NCBI GenBank assembly: GCA_965151315.1
Contig: CBCTZG010000041.1
Coordinates: 1-24,468 of the forward strand
Length of the DNA stretch: 24,468 nucleotides
Origin: Avimonoglobus sp965151315
Lineage (GTDB): Bacteria > Bacillota > Clostridia > UBA1381
Direction: 5' to 3'
The position numbers and the translations under genes are program-made. Every line of letters begins with the position of its first letter. Within the stretch, counting starts at the first letter, position 1. The notes below the pieces were generated by a model. It did no database searches and was not told the DNA's origin. It was given only the letters and a program-made list of their open reading frames with translations. Shown one piece after another: positions 1 to 5,742 of this stretch.

Positions 1-17
1 CCGGTTAACCTTTATAG

Positions 18-44
18 AACCACGCGACTATCGCGTGGTTTTCG
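18..44 (+). terminator. Hairpin, possible weak terminator
   Basis: A perfect 9-bp stem (AACCACGCG at 18-26, CGCGTGGTT at 32-40) closes a 5-base loop and is followed on the plus strand by only four T before a C. It could end a plus-strand gene lying left of the window. The short T run makes it a weak candidate, and no gene in the window clearly uses it. Confidence 0.4.
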
Positions 45-50
45 GTATAC

Positions 51-87
51 AAAAAGGCCGGCAGACCGTAGCCTGCTGGCCTTTTTT
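51..87. terminator. Bidirectional intrinsic terminator
   Basis: A 14-bp stem pairs 51-64 with 73-86 with a single G-T wobble, around an 8-base loop. It has five A on the left and six T on the right, so it can terminate transcription in both directions. On the minus strand it would back up the hairpin at 209-252 behind the peroxiredoxin operon. Confidence 0.75.
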
Positions 88-208
88 CAGTCTGCCCCAG
101 GGCCCCACATTCTGGAGCCCGCTTTTCGGCATGGTTACAGACCAGTTTGGGATTCATTGGCAATTCAATCTGCAAGCGGACTAAACCGCTGGTCCGGCGC
201 CCCCTGAT

Positions 209-252
209 AAAAACAATGCCCGCGGGGGATCTACAGATCCCCTGCAGGCATT
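209..252 (-). terminator. Terminator after peroxiredoxin operon
   Basis: An inner 8-bp stem (GGGGATCT 225-232 with AGATCCCC 235-242) and an outer 6-bp stem (AATGCC 215-220 with GGCATT 247-252) are separated by a 4-by-4 internal loop. The plus-strand A run at 209-213 becomes a T run on the minus strand. It lies 35 bp past the peroxiredoxin stop codon and is the most likely end of the yaaA operon. The rest of 1-286 contains no gene I can recognise. Confidence 0.6.
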
Positions 253-286
253 TCTCTCAAAGTTTTACAATCCAACCGAATTTATT

Positions 287-751
287 TTACTGTCCGTCCC
301 GGATATACGAAAGGACCTTGCCAGCGTTGGTATCCGGCTTTGCCTTGGGCCAAACCTTTTCAATCATGCCGTCCGGCCCGATTAAATAGGTTGTACGTAC
401 GACTCCCATGGAAACCTTACCGTAAAGCTTCTTTTCCTGCCAAACGTCATACGCTTGAATTGCCTGCAGCTCCGGATCAGACAGCAGGATAAAGGGCAGC
501 GCATACTTCTCGGCAAACTTCTTATGCGAGGCTTGGCTGTCTTTACTGATTCCGATCACCGGGATATCCAGCGCTGTATACTGGCTGTAGGCCGCGCCAA
601 AGGCCTGGGCCTGCCGGGAACATCCTGGGGTATTGTCCCGGGGATAAAAATAAACACAAATCCGCTTTCCCTGGAAATCGGACAGCCGAACCAGCTTGCC
701 TGCCTGGTCATACAAAGCAAAATCCGGCGCCTGCATGCCTGCTTCTAACAT
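287..751 (-). CDS. bcp: Bcp-type (PrxQ) peroxiredoxin
   Basis: A 154-residue cytoplasmic thiol peroxidase of the AhpC/TSA fold, expected to reduce hydrogen peroxide and organic hydroperoxides. The N-terminal APDF motif (residues 8-11) and the active-site stretch PRDNTPGCS (37-45) identify the Bcp/PrxQ subgroup, with Cys44 as the peroxidatic cysteine. In many Bcp proteins the resolving cysteine sits five residues later; here that position is Gln49. The only other cysteine is Cys32, so it is either a 1-Cys enzyme or relies on an external thiol. The start has an AAGGAG about 10 bases upstream. It is the last gene of a three-gene operon, 18 bp behind the acetyltransferase, and is followed by hairpins. 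The family call is secure; the physiological reductant is unknown. Confidence 0.93.
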   Translation of the reverse strand: MLEAGMQAPDFALYDQAGKLVRLSDFQGKRICVYFYPRDNTPGCSRQAQAFGAAYSQYTALDIPVIGISKDSQASHKKFAEKYALPFILLSDPELQAIQAYDVWQEKKLYGKVSMGVVRTTYLIGPDGMIEKVWPKAKPDTNAGKVLSYIRDGQ

Positions 752-769
752 GATTCCCCGCTCCTTTTC

Positions 770-1378
770 TTATAAATTTTCCCAGTCAATTTCCCGGTCC
801 CGAAAATAAAACTGTTTATCCCGGGGGCCAATCTCCCGCAGCACCCGGCATGGGTTTCCTACCGCCACTACGTTGGCGGGTATATCCTTAGTGACAACGC
901 TGCCGCCGCCGATCACGCTGTTTTCCCCGATGTGTACGCCGGGCAAAATCACCGCCCCCGCGCCGATCCACACATTGTCGCCGATATGCACGGGGATATT
1001 ATACTGGGCCACCCGCCGGCGCAGCTCCGGATCAACGGGATGCCCCGCTGTGGCTACCACCACGTTGGGGCCAAACATAACCGAATCGCCCACGTAAATA
1101 TCTGTATCGTCAACCAACGTCAAATTAAAGTTGGCATATACATTGTTTCCCATATGGGTATTCCGTCCCCAGTTGGCATGCAGCGGCGGCTCAATATATA
1201 CATTTTCTCCCATTTCGGCAAAAATACGCCCCAACAGCGCCTGCCGCTTTTCCGCCTCCTTGGGCCGTGTCTGGTTAAAATCATATAAAAGCTCCAGACA
1301 AGCCGCCTGCTCCCGCATCAACGCTTCGTCATTGCAGAAATACACTTTCCCCTGCTCCATCCGTTCCTTTTGTGTCAT
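770..1378 (-). CDS. LacA/Maa-family sugar O-acetyltransferase
   Basis: A 202-residue left-handed beta-helix acyltransferase of the galactoside/maltose acetyltransferase group, which moves acetyl from acetyl-CoA to a sugar hydroxyl in the cytoplasm. It has the N-terminal Mac domain (about 5-60) followed by hexapeptide repeats (about 72-185), including GDNVWIGAGAVILPGV. The extended loop ATAGHPVDP carries the catalytic-type histidine (His113). Length and motif order match full-length family members. AAGGAGG precedes the ATG. It lies 27 bp after yaaA and 18 bp before the peroxiredoxin gene, so the three are probably one transcript. The acceptor sugar cannot be told from the sequence; the neighbours suggest general detoxification or stress rather than a specific catabolic route. 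Confidence 0.9.
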   Translation of the reverse strand: MTQKERMEQGKVYFCNDEALMREQAACLELLYDFNQTRPKEAEKRQALLGRIFAEMGENVYIEPPLHANWGRNTHMGNNVYANFNLTLVDDTDIYVGDSVMFGPNVVVATAGHPVDPELRRRVAQYNIPVHIGDNVWIGAGAVILPGVHIGENSVIGGGSVVTKDIPANVVAVGNPCRVLREIGPRDKQFYFRDREIDWENL

Positions 1379-1405
1379 TGTTTCCTCCTTGATTCCTTCG
1401 CGAAT

Positions 1406-2149
1406 TTAGTCCCGCAGGAAAACAAACCTGTCCTGGGCGGAGTCGCCGGGAGAATAGGCAAATCCCAGCCGGTCAAAGGCCTTAATCCCTTCTGCGTCGG
1501 TAATATTGTTTTCCGCCATAAACCGTACCATTTCGCCCCGGGCCATTTTCACATATACGCCCTTTTCCCGGATCCGGCCGCCGTCCCGCTGGCCGAATAT
1601 GCAGGTCACAAAACGCATTTCCGGCGTCAGGTACCGTTCCACCGTCCGGCTGTATTCCTTGGAGGCCAGGTTTAAGATCAGGTCCTTATCCCGGGCCAGC
1701 TCCTGATAAATACTGTCGCCCCAAAATTTATACAGGCTGCTGCAAAACGGCGTCTTTAGCTGGGCCTGCATCTCCAGCCGGTAAAGCACCACACCGTCCC
1801 TTGGCCGTAGGATCCCATAAAAACCAGACAGGATCCGAAGATGCTTGTCCACATAGGCAAAATAATTGTCTTCAAACACCTGCGGCGCCATATACTGGTA
1901 TTGGATTCCGTCATAGCAGAGCAGCGCCGGACCGGCAAACCGGTGCAGATCCATCTCCTGGTATCTGGCATAATTTAAGGCCGCAATGGCATCATTGCAG
2001 TCCAGCAGACGTTTGAGCTCCGGCAGGGAAAGTCCCCGCAGATACCGCCGCAGCTGATCTGCCTTTTCAATAAAGACAGGGGTATGGCACGGCGATATGG
2101 CGTCGTCATCCATCCGCATCTTCTTTGCCGGCGATATGATAATCTTCAT
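1406..2149 (-). CDS. yaaA: Peroxide stress protein YaaA (DUF328)
   Basis: A 247-residue cytoplasmic protein of the YaaA/DUF328 family. In Escherichia coli YaaA lowers intracellular free iron and limits DNA damage during peroxide stress, and the fold binds DNA. Family signatures are all visible: the N-terminal MKIIISPAKKM, the central LRILSGFYGILRPRDGVVLYRLEM, NLASKEYSRTVE, and the C-terminal KMARGEMVRFMAEN. The start is fixed by AGGAGG directly upstream. It heads the operon with an acetyltransferase and a Bcp-type peroxiredoxin, and the peroxiredoxin fits an oxidative-stress role. A TATAAT box lies 18 bp before the start codon. Confidence in the family is very high; the role in this host is inferred from the family. 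Confidence 0.95.
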   Translation of the reverse strand: MKIIISPAKKMRMDDDAISPCHTPVFIEKADQLRRYLRGLSLPELKRLLDCNDAIAALNYARYQEMDLHRFAGPALLCYDGIQYQYMAPQVFEDNYFAYVDKHLRILSGFYGILRPRDGVVLYRLEMQAQLKTPFCSSLYKFWGDSIYQELARDKDLILNLASKEYSRTVERYLTPEMRFVTCIFGQRDGGRIREKGVYVKMARGEMVRFMAENNITDAEGIKAFDRLGFAYSPGDSAQDRFVFLRD

Positions 2150-2166
2150 GTCATCCTCCTGCGTTC

Positions 2167-2197
2167 ATTATACTATAAATTAACATAAAATCCACAA
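2167..2197 (-). promoter_or_regulatory. Putative sigma-A promoter of yaaA operon
   Basis: On the minus strand a consensus TATAAT (plus 2167-2172) lies just upstream of the yaaA ribosome binding site. The best -35 match is TTGTGG (plus 2192-2197) with a long 19-bp spacer; TGTGGA at 18 bp is the alternative. The -10 is convincing, the -35 is not. Confidence 0.5.
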
Positions 2198-2209
2198 AAA
2201 ATCAAGTCC

Positions 2210-2626
2210 CTAAAAAAATTTATATCTCGGCTTATCCTCCCCAAAAAACTGCCAGCGGATCCAGTCGTCTAAAACAATGCCTACCGCAGACAGAAGAAAC
2301 CATAAATTAAAATATAAAAGGCATACCTGCCCCAGCAGGTTATAGCATTGCTGGGAATAGTCCCAGATCTCCAAACCAAGATATATATTTAGGAAAAGCC
2401 CTGCGGCAAATTCCACGCCGGTAATCAGAACTGCGGAGATCAGCATTTGGCTGGCCAGCGCCATATCCCAGGGAAACAGCTCGTTCACCGCGCCTACCAG
2501 GATAAAGCAGGCGCCTCCAACCACTGTCATTGCCGGATAACTGTAGCCCCGCCATAGAATTTCCACAAGATTAAACAGGATTCCCCCAATTACAAACAGG
2601 ACAAAATATTTCAAAATGTATTTCAC
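2210..2626 (-). CDS. CmpB-like membrane protein (putative ABC transporter permease)
   Basis: A 138-residue integral membrane protein with about four hydrophobic segments (roughly 5-22, 32-50, 58-80, 98-120). The patterns GGACFILVGAVNE, ITGVEFAAGLFLNIYLGLEIWDYS and LLGQVCLLYFNLWF match my recollection of the CmpB-like family (PF06541, annotated putative type IV ABC-transporter), common in Clostridia. Despite the name, there is no ATPase motif and no established substrate. The start is a GTG with AAGGGGG about 8 bases upstream. It is 60 bp before yaaA with no hairpin between, so some read-through into yaaA is possible, although yaaA has its own -10. The C-terminus is short and basic. Confidence 0.8.
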   Translation of the reverse strand: MKYILKYFVLFVIGGILFNLVEILWRGYSYPAMTVVGGACFILVGAVNELFPWDMALASQMLISAVLITGVEFAAGLFLNIYLGLEIWDYSQQCYNLLGQVCLLYFNLWFLLSAVGIVLDDWIRWQFFGEDKPRYKFF

Positions 2627-2687
2627 AGCGCCGCCCCCTTTGTCTATTTATATGCGTACACCCAGACATTTAGAAAGCATAGCGGCG

Positions 2688-2731
2688 AAAAGGCGGTGCG
2701 GAACCTTGTTTTTGTTCGCACACCGCCTTTT
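2688..2731. terminator. Bidirectional terminator after sigma/anti-sigma operon
   Basis: An 11-bp perfect stem (AAAAGGCGGTG 2688-2698 with CACCGCCTTTT 2721-2731), extended by GAAC/GTTC inside, carries A on its left and T on its right. On the minus strand it would end transcription coming from 4653 through 2917. Confidence 0.75.
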
Positions 2732-2894
2732 CTGCACTGCCGGAAAGCCGTCGAAGCCGTCCTGCAATTTAAAATCCTAAAAAATCGTCCATATCAGCTG
2801 AACTTCCCTGTTTCACCTGCAGGGAATCCATTTTTATTCAAAGCTTAATTTTTTTGATTGGTTTTAGCCGTCGTCTTTCCGGCAGTGCAGAAAA
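2728..2894. repeat. Perfect 20-bp inverted repeat enclosing 127 bp
   Basis: TTTTCTGCACTGCCGGAAAG at 2728-2747 is the exact reverse complement of 2875-2894. The 127 bp between contain another perfect hairpin (TTCCCTG 2804-2810 with CAGGGAA 2820-2826), and CCGC-AAA-GCGG (2895-2905) sits just outside. There is no room for a transposase. It could be a MITE-like element, a structured 3' UTR or a small RNA; the sequence alone does not decide. Confidence 0.7.
2769..2831 (-). CDS. Possible 20-codon small ORF
   Basis: An ATG at 2831 opens a frame encoding MDSLQVKQGS followed by a short acidic tail ending DDFLGF, then TAA. It lies inside the loop of the 20-bp inverted repeat, 85 bp past the stop of the small secreted protein and on the same strand. 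No clear ribosome binding site precedes it (the upstream bases are A/T-rich), which argues against translation. Kept only as a candidate because the region is otherwise unexplained. Confidence 0.15.
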   Translation of the reverse strand: MDSLQVKQGSSADMDDFLGF

Positions 2895-2916
2895 CCGCAA
2901 AGCGGAGGGACGGCGA

Positions 2917-3357
2917 TTAGTATGTTACAACCGTGCTGTACTTCACAAATGATTCGACCAAAGTCCAGCTGGTTGTGTACGCGCTGTGGGTCAGCTTCAG
3001 CCGGTAGGAATAGCCGGGCTCCACGTAGTATTCAGTCTCTACATTTGCGAAAGCGTCACCCGTATCTGTCCAGGTTTTGATTGTATTCCAGCCCCCGTTA
3101 TACTGCTGCAACTCTACAAATACGCCCGCGTAATATCCCGGCCGTACAGTTGTGTCGCCGTCAATCTCCAGCTTACCCAGAAATCCTAGGGAAAGGTTAT
3201 TGTACGTGCTGTTAATAGCAACATTCATAGGTACAATTTCCACGGGCTCCCCATTGTCTGCCGGGCCCGCCGCGTAAACGCCGCTGACGGATACGCCTGC
3301 ACACATGACGACCGCCGCTGCAAATGCAGCCGCTTTTTTCAGCATTGATTTTTTCAT
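2917..3357 (-). CDS. Small secreted protein of unknown function
   Basis: A 146-residue precursor with a textbook signal peptide: basic MKKSMLKK, a hydrophobic core to about residue 27, and an AYA-type cleavage site near residue 30. The mature part (about 115 residues) is rich in Tyr, Thr and Trp with alternating beta-like patterns (GYYAGVFVELQQYNGGWNTIKTW, EYYVEPGYSYRLKLTHSAY), suggesting a small beta-sandwich. It resembles a group of small secreted clostridial proteins often labelled DUF6147, but I recall this only loosely. There are no cysteines in the mature chain and no anchor, so it is released or loosely wall-bound. AGGAGG precedes the start. It follows the DUF4367 gene by 67 bp and is probably co-transcribed with the sigma factor, so it may be an effector or signal of that system. 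Confidence 0.8.
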   Translation of the reverse strand: MKKSMLKKAAAFAAAVVMCAGVSVSGVYAAGPADNGEPVEIVPMNVAINSTYNNLSLGFLGKLEIDGDTTVRPGYYAGVFVELQQYNGGWNTIKTWTDTGDAFANVETEYYVEPGYSYRLKLTHSAYTTSWTLVESFVKYSTVVTY

Positions 3358-3424
3358 ATTTATCCTCCTTTTGTTTGATTTCGCATATATAACCTAACAA
3401 AAGGACAAATGGGGACAAATTTTT

Positions 3425-4108
3425 TTAAATTTTTACATTTTCTGCAATTTTTATTATTTCGGCCTGGGATAAATTGCCCATGAGCCGGTAAGCGTGTGTG
3501 TCATCCGCCCAAATCAGTGTGCCGACATTATCGTTTGCGGTAAATACCGCCTCCCGGCCGTTGATTTCTATTTCTTGGGCACCTGTGCTGTCCTCTGTAT
3601 CCACGCTCATGCGGCCTGCGATTTTGTTCACGATCAGATCAAAGTATTGTTCCCCATCTCCAAACCGCAGTTTCAGTTTCCGCTCTGTCTGGTCTTGCTC
3701 CTCTAATGCAAACCCGTCCGGGATATACGCCAGGGTAATCTCATCATCCGAATAGGACTGCTGGCTTTCCTCCCCAAAGCTGTAATCCGTATTGGGCTCT
3801 CCCACGTTTAGAATAAAATTCAAAAATTTCACCCGCCACGCGCTGACGCTGAACACAGCAACGCCGCTGATAATCAATACAGCCAGCAGGGCGCAGACCG
3901 CCCGTTTAGAATACCGGCGTACTGTTTTTACCCGGCGTTTTTTCCGTTCCTGCTGGAATAGCTTCCGCATCCGGGCTTCGCTTTCCGCCGAGAACTGGAT
4001 CTCTTCCTCCGGCTCCTGCAGGTTCTTGCCCAGCTCCATATTGGCCTCCTTGGCCGCCTCGTCCAGAATGGCTTCTAACGCTTTATCTAACGCTGACATA
4101 TCCTTCAT
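3425..4108 (-). CDS. DUF4367 membrane protein, likely anti-sigma factor
   Basis: A 227-residue single-pass membrane protein. A charged cytoplasmic N-terminal part (1-68, with a basic KKRRVKTVRR run before the membrane) precedes one transmembrane helix (about 70-92). The extracytoplasmic half (about 95-227) has the DUF4367 pattern, including ITLAYIPDGF and GTLIWADDTHAYRLMGNLSQAEIIKIAENV. Such proteins commonly sit next to ECF sigma genes in Firmicutes and are thought to hold or regulate the sigma factor. Here the ATG overlaps the sigma stop codon by four bases (ATGA), so translation is coupled and stoichiometry controlled. There is no classic zinc anti-sigma HxxxCxxC motif in the N-terminal part. 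The anti-sigma role is inferred from gene order and topology. Confidence 0.85.
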   Translation of the reverse strand: MKDMSALDKALEAILDEAAKEANMELGKNLQEPEEEIQFSAESEARMRKLFQQERKKRRVKTVRRYSKRAVCALLAVLIISGVAVFSVSAWRVKFLNFILNVGEPNTDYSFGEESQQSYSDDEITLAYIPDGFALEEQDQTERKLKLRFGDGEQYFDLIVNKIAGRMSVDTEDSTGAQEIEINGREAVFTANDNVGTLIWADDTHAYRLMGNLSQAEIIKIAENVKI

Positions 4109-4653
4109 TTTATTCCCTCCTCTGCCAAGGCCGTTACAATTTTGATCTTTGCCCGAAGCAGTCTTTTCTTCACAGCTTCCTCGCTAATCCCAAAAATTGC
4201 GGCAATCTCGTCCCGCCGCATATCGTATACCCGTTTTAACAGGAACACGTCCCGATAAATGGGGTCTAACTCCTGGATAATCCGGACCATAATCTTTTTT
4301 GTATTTTTGTTAATAACAATATCCGACGGATCGGAAACCAGTCCGGCGTCGTCAGTAGTGATCTCCTCGGTCAAAGCGTCGCCTTTATTCAAATACATCC
4401 GGGAATTGTATAAATCCTTGGCCACATTCCGGCAGATTATCACTAAAAAATTCCGCGTAGCCGGCACGTCGGCCTCGTCGATCTTATGCAGATTCCGGAT
4501 AATGCGGATGAACGATTCGTCTACGGCGTCCTCCGCTAAATGGGTATCCTGCAAAATGGCATAGGCCTCTTTGTACATGAGCTTGCGGTATTGGTAGTAC
4601 AGGCGTTCTACCTTGAACGAGTCTTCGGCGTTTTCGATTGCAGTGAAAAACAT
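4105..4653 (-). CDS. ECF sigma factor (sigma-70 family)
   Basis: A protein of about 183 residues from the preferred start. Region 2 is visible around YYQYRKLMYKEAYAILQDTHLAEDAVDESFIRIIRNL, and region 4 around LDPIYRDVFLLKRVYDMRRDEIAAIFGISEEAVKKRLLRAKIKI, with a short linker and no extra C-terminal domain, typical of ECF sigma factors. The frame stays open to 4746, but a strong promoter at 4724-4752 places the transcription start near 4717, so initiation must be further down: ATG at 4653 (MFFTAIENAED, GGA about 7 bases upstream) is preferred over ATG at 4665, whose spacing from AAGG is too short. It directs RNA polymerase to unknown targets and is coupled to the DUF4367 gene by a 4-base overlap. 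Confidence 0.92.
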   Translation of the reverse strand: MFFTAIENAEDSFKVERLYYQYRKLMYKEAYAILQDTHLAEDAVDESFIRIIRNLHKIDEADVPATRNFLVIICRNVAKDLYNSRMYLNKGDALTEEITTDDAGLVSDPSDIVINKNTKKIMVRIIQELDPIYRDVFLLKRVYDMRRDEIAAIFGISEEAVKKRLLRAKIKIVTALAEEGIK

Positions 4654-4723
4654 CTGTCCATCCATTCCTTTTCTTTTTTTATAATTTTTACCCCAAAACG
4701 TGTCTCCCACATTTTTCCGTGTT

Positions 4724-4752
4724 ATTATATCACAAAATTTTAGCAATGTCTA
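4724..4752 (-). promoter_or_regulatory. Extended -10 sigma-A promoter of ECF sigma operon
   Basis: On the minus strand TAGACA (plus 4747-4752), a 17-bp spacer and TATAAT (plus 4724-4729) are preceded by TG one base before the -10 (TGATATAAT). This is close to housekeeping consensus, so the sigma gene is probably transcribed by sigma-A and need not depend on itself. Confidence 0.75.
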
Positions 4753-4841
4753 TAAATTCTGTCGAAAACTATCTTTTTTACCAATATTATGTCTAAATGG
4801 TTATTGTTTTATTTCCATACTATAATTTGAAATAATTCAGT

Positions 4842-4880
4842 AAAAAAAAACTGCCGGGCAAAAGCTTTAGCCGACAGTTT
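4842..4880 (-). terminator. Terminator of the HTH-alphaCTD regulator gene
   Basis: AAACTG (4848-4853) pairs with CAGTTT (4875-4880), extended inward by CGG/CCG-type pairs with a wobble, around a loop containing AAAGCTTT. The A run at 4842-4850 becomes nine T on the minus strand. It lies about 50 bp past the stop at 4931 and isolates the regulator from the sigma promoter downstream. Confidence 0.8.
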
Positions 4881-4930
4881 GCTATATTTGTGTGTTCCAG
4901 ACAGTATGGCTTCCGGGCATGGCTGCCGAG

Positions 4931-5599
4931 CTATTGATTCCCCGCCTGCAGGATCGCCGCTCTGTCCGCGCTGGAAGCGGCCGACGCTTCTATGCGGCTG
5001 GCCCAGGCCGTATAGCCGGCGTTTCGCATTCCCCGGATCAGCTCCATCAAAGATTTTTGGCCAAGGCTCCGGATCCGCAGAAGCTCCTGCTGCGTCTGGA
5101 ATCGCAGAAGCTGATCGCACTCCACGAACCCAGCCCGATCCAATGCGCTGCTGGTACGAGGGGAAAGGGGCAGCTCCGCAAGCCGGATCCCCTGCATTTC
5201 CAGCCGCTGGGCCGGCGTCAGTATTTCCGTCTGCAATTGGTCTCGCAGTTCTTGGATGATTTCGTTTTTCTGCTCCACAATCCTTGTCAGTCGATTGGCT
5301 TTATCTACGATCCGGGAAACATCCAGCCGCTCCGCATTGGCGGGTTTCCGAAGCTCCCGCAGCGCCGCGCATATGATTTGCCGAACCCTACTGCCGCTGA
5401 CGCCCATCTCCCGGCCGATCTCCCTATAGGTCATCCCCGCCCGGAACCGATATTCCAGCGCATGCTGCTCCCGTTCCCCCATCTCCCGGATAATCTCCAG
5501 TGTTTTCTGGATGTAAAACGCTTCATACTCCCGCCCAAAGGCGGCACGGTATACCGCCATAGCAAATATTTCCTCTGACAATAATTCATGTACTTCCAT
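4931..5599 (-). CDS. Regulator fusing sigma region-4-like HTH, coiled coil and RNAP alpha-CTD-like domain
   Basis: A 222-residue soluble protein. Residues about 39-84 (GEREQHALEYRFRAGMTYRE, then IGREMGVSGSRVRQI) form a sigma region 4-type helix-turn-helix. Residues about 95-125 are heptad-like and probably a dimerising coiled coil. Residues about 138-197 match the RNA polymerase alpha C-terminal domain. Aligned by eye to E. coli alpha, the DNA-contacting Arg265, Gly296, Lys298 and Ser299 correspond to Arg148, Gly180, Lys182 and Ser183, while Asn268 is replaced by Ser151. No alpha assembly domain and no sigma region 2 are present, so it is not a polymerase subunit. GGGAGG lies 7 bases before the ATG. 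It is divergent from an XRE repressor with a palindromic operator between them. DNA binding is near certain; targets and function are unknown. Confidence 0.85.
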   Translation of the reverse strand: MEVHELLSEEIFAMAVYRAAFGREYEAFYIQKTLEIIREMGEREQHALEYRFRAGMTYREIGREMGVSGSRVRQIICAALRELRKPANAERLDVSRIVDKANRLTRIVEQKNEIIQELRDQLQTEILTPAQRLEMQGIRLAELPLSPRTSSALDRAGFVECDQLLRFQTQQELLRIRSLGQKSLMELIRGMRNAGYTAWASRIEASAASSADRAAILQAGNQ

Positions 5600-5645
5600 T
5601 TTGGGTCCTCCCTTTTTATATAGTTTTATATAACATATATTTTAT

Positions 5646-5674
5646 ATTATATGATAAATATAATCATATGTCAA
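5646..5674 (-). promoter_or_regulatory. Perfect consensus sigma-A promoter of the HTH-alphaCTD gene
   Basis: On the minus strand TTGACA (plus 5669-5674), a spacer of exactly 17 bp, and TATAAT (plus 5646-5651). Both hexamers are exact consensus. The first operator palindrome (5649-5669) covers the whole spacer, so a bound repressor would block polymerase. A promoter this strong normally implies it is kept off. Confidence 0.85.
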
Positions 5675-5700
5675 CAAAAATATGATTATATTTATCATAT
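5649..5700. promoter_or_regulatory. Double palindromic operator, four ATATGAT half-sites
   Basis: The 21 bp at 5649-5669 are the exact reverse complement of 5680-5700. Each arm is itself a palindrome, ATATGAT-7-ATCATAT, so half-sites lie at 5649-5655, 5663-5669, 5680-5686 and 5694-5700. The two palindrome centres (5659 and 5690) are 31 bp apart, close to three helical turns, placing bound dimers on the same DNA face. One site covers the minus promoter, the other the -35 region of the plus promoter. The obvious ligand is the adjacent XRE protein; that is inference. Confidence 0.8.
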
Positions 5701-5724
5701 TATTAGTTTTTTGTGGTGTATAAT
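5696..5724 (+). promoter_or_regulatory. Putative promoter of the XRE regulator
   Basis: TATAAT at 5719-5724 lies 18 bp before the ATG at 5743. The expected -35 position (5696-5701, CATATT) is poor and lies inside the second operator palindrome, which suggests a weak, autoregulated promoter. Confidence 0.55.
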
Positions 5725-5742
5725 ATCTAACAGGGTGATTTT

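Noticed and set aside
147..389. Plus-strand open frame of 80 codons
   Set aside because: Crosses a terminator hairpin and runs antisense into the peroxiredoxin gene; no ribosome binding site.
2728..2894. Inverted repeat considered as an insertion sequence
   Set aside because: Only 127 bp lie between the arms and there is no transposase; a non-autonomous element cannot be excluded but no target duplication was seen.
4809..5120. Minus-strand open frame of 103 codons overlapping the end of the HTH-alphaCTD gene
   Set aside because: Out of frame with the real gene, Arg/Pro/Gly-rich in composition and runs through the terminator hairpin.
4892..5578. Plus-strand open frame of 228 codons
   Set aside because: Fully antisense to the HTH-alphaCTD regulator, whose domains and promoter are clear.
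5649..5700. Inverted repeat considered as insertion-sequence ends
   Set aside because: The arms are only 10 bp apart and sit exactly over promoters; an operator explains them better.
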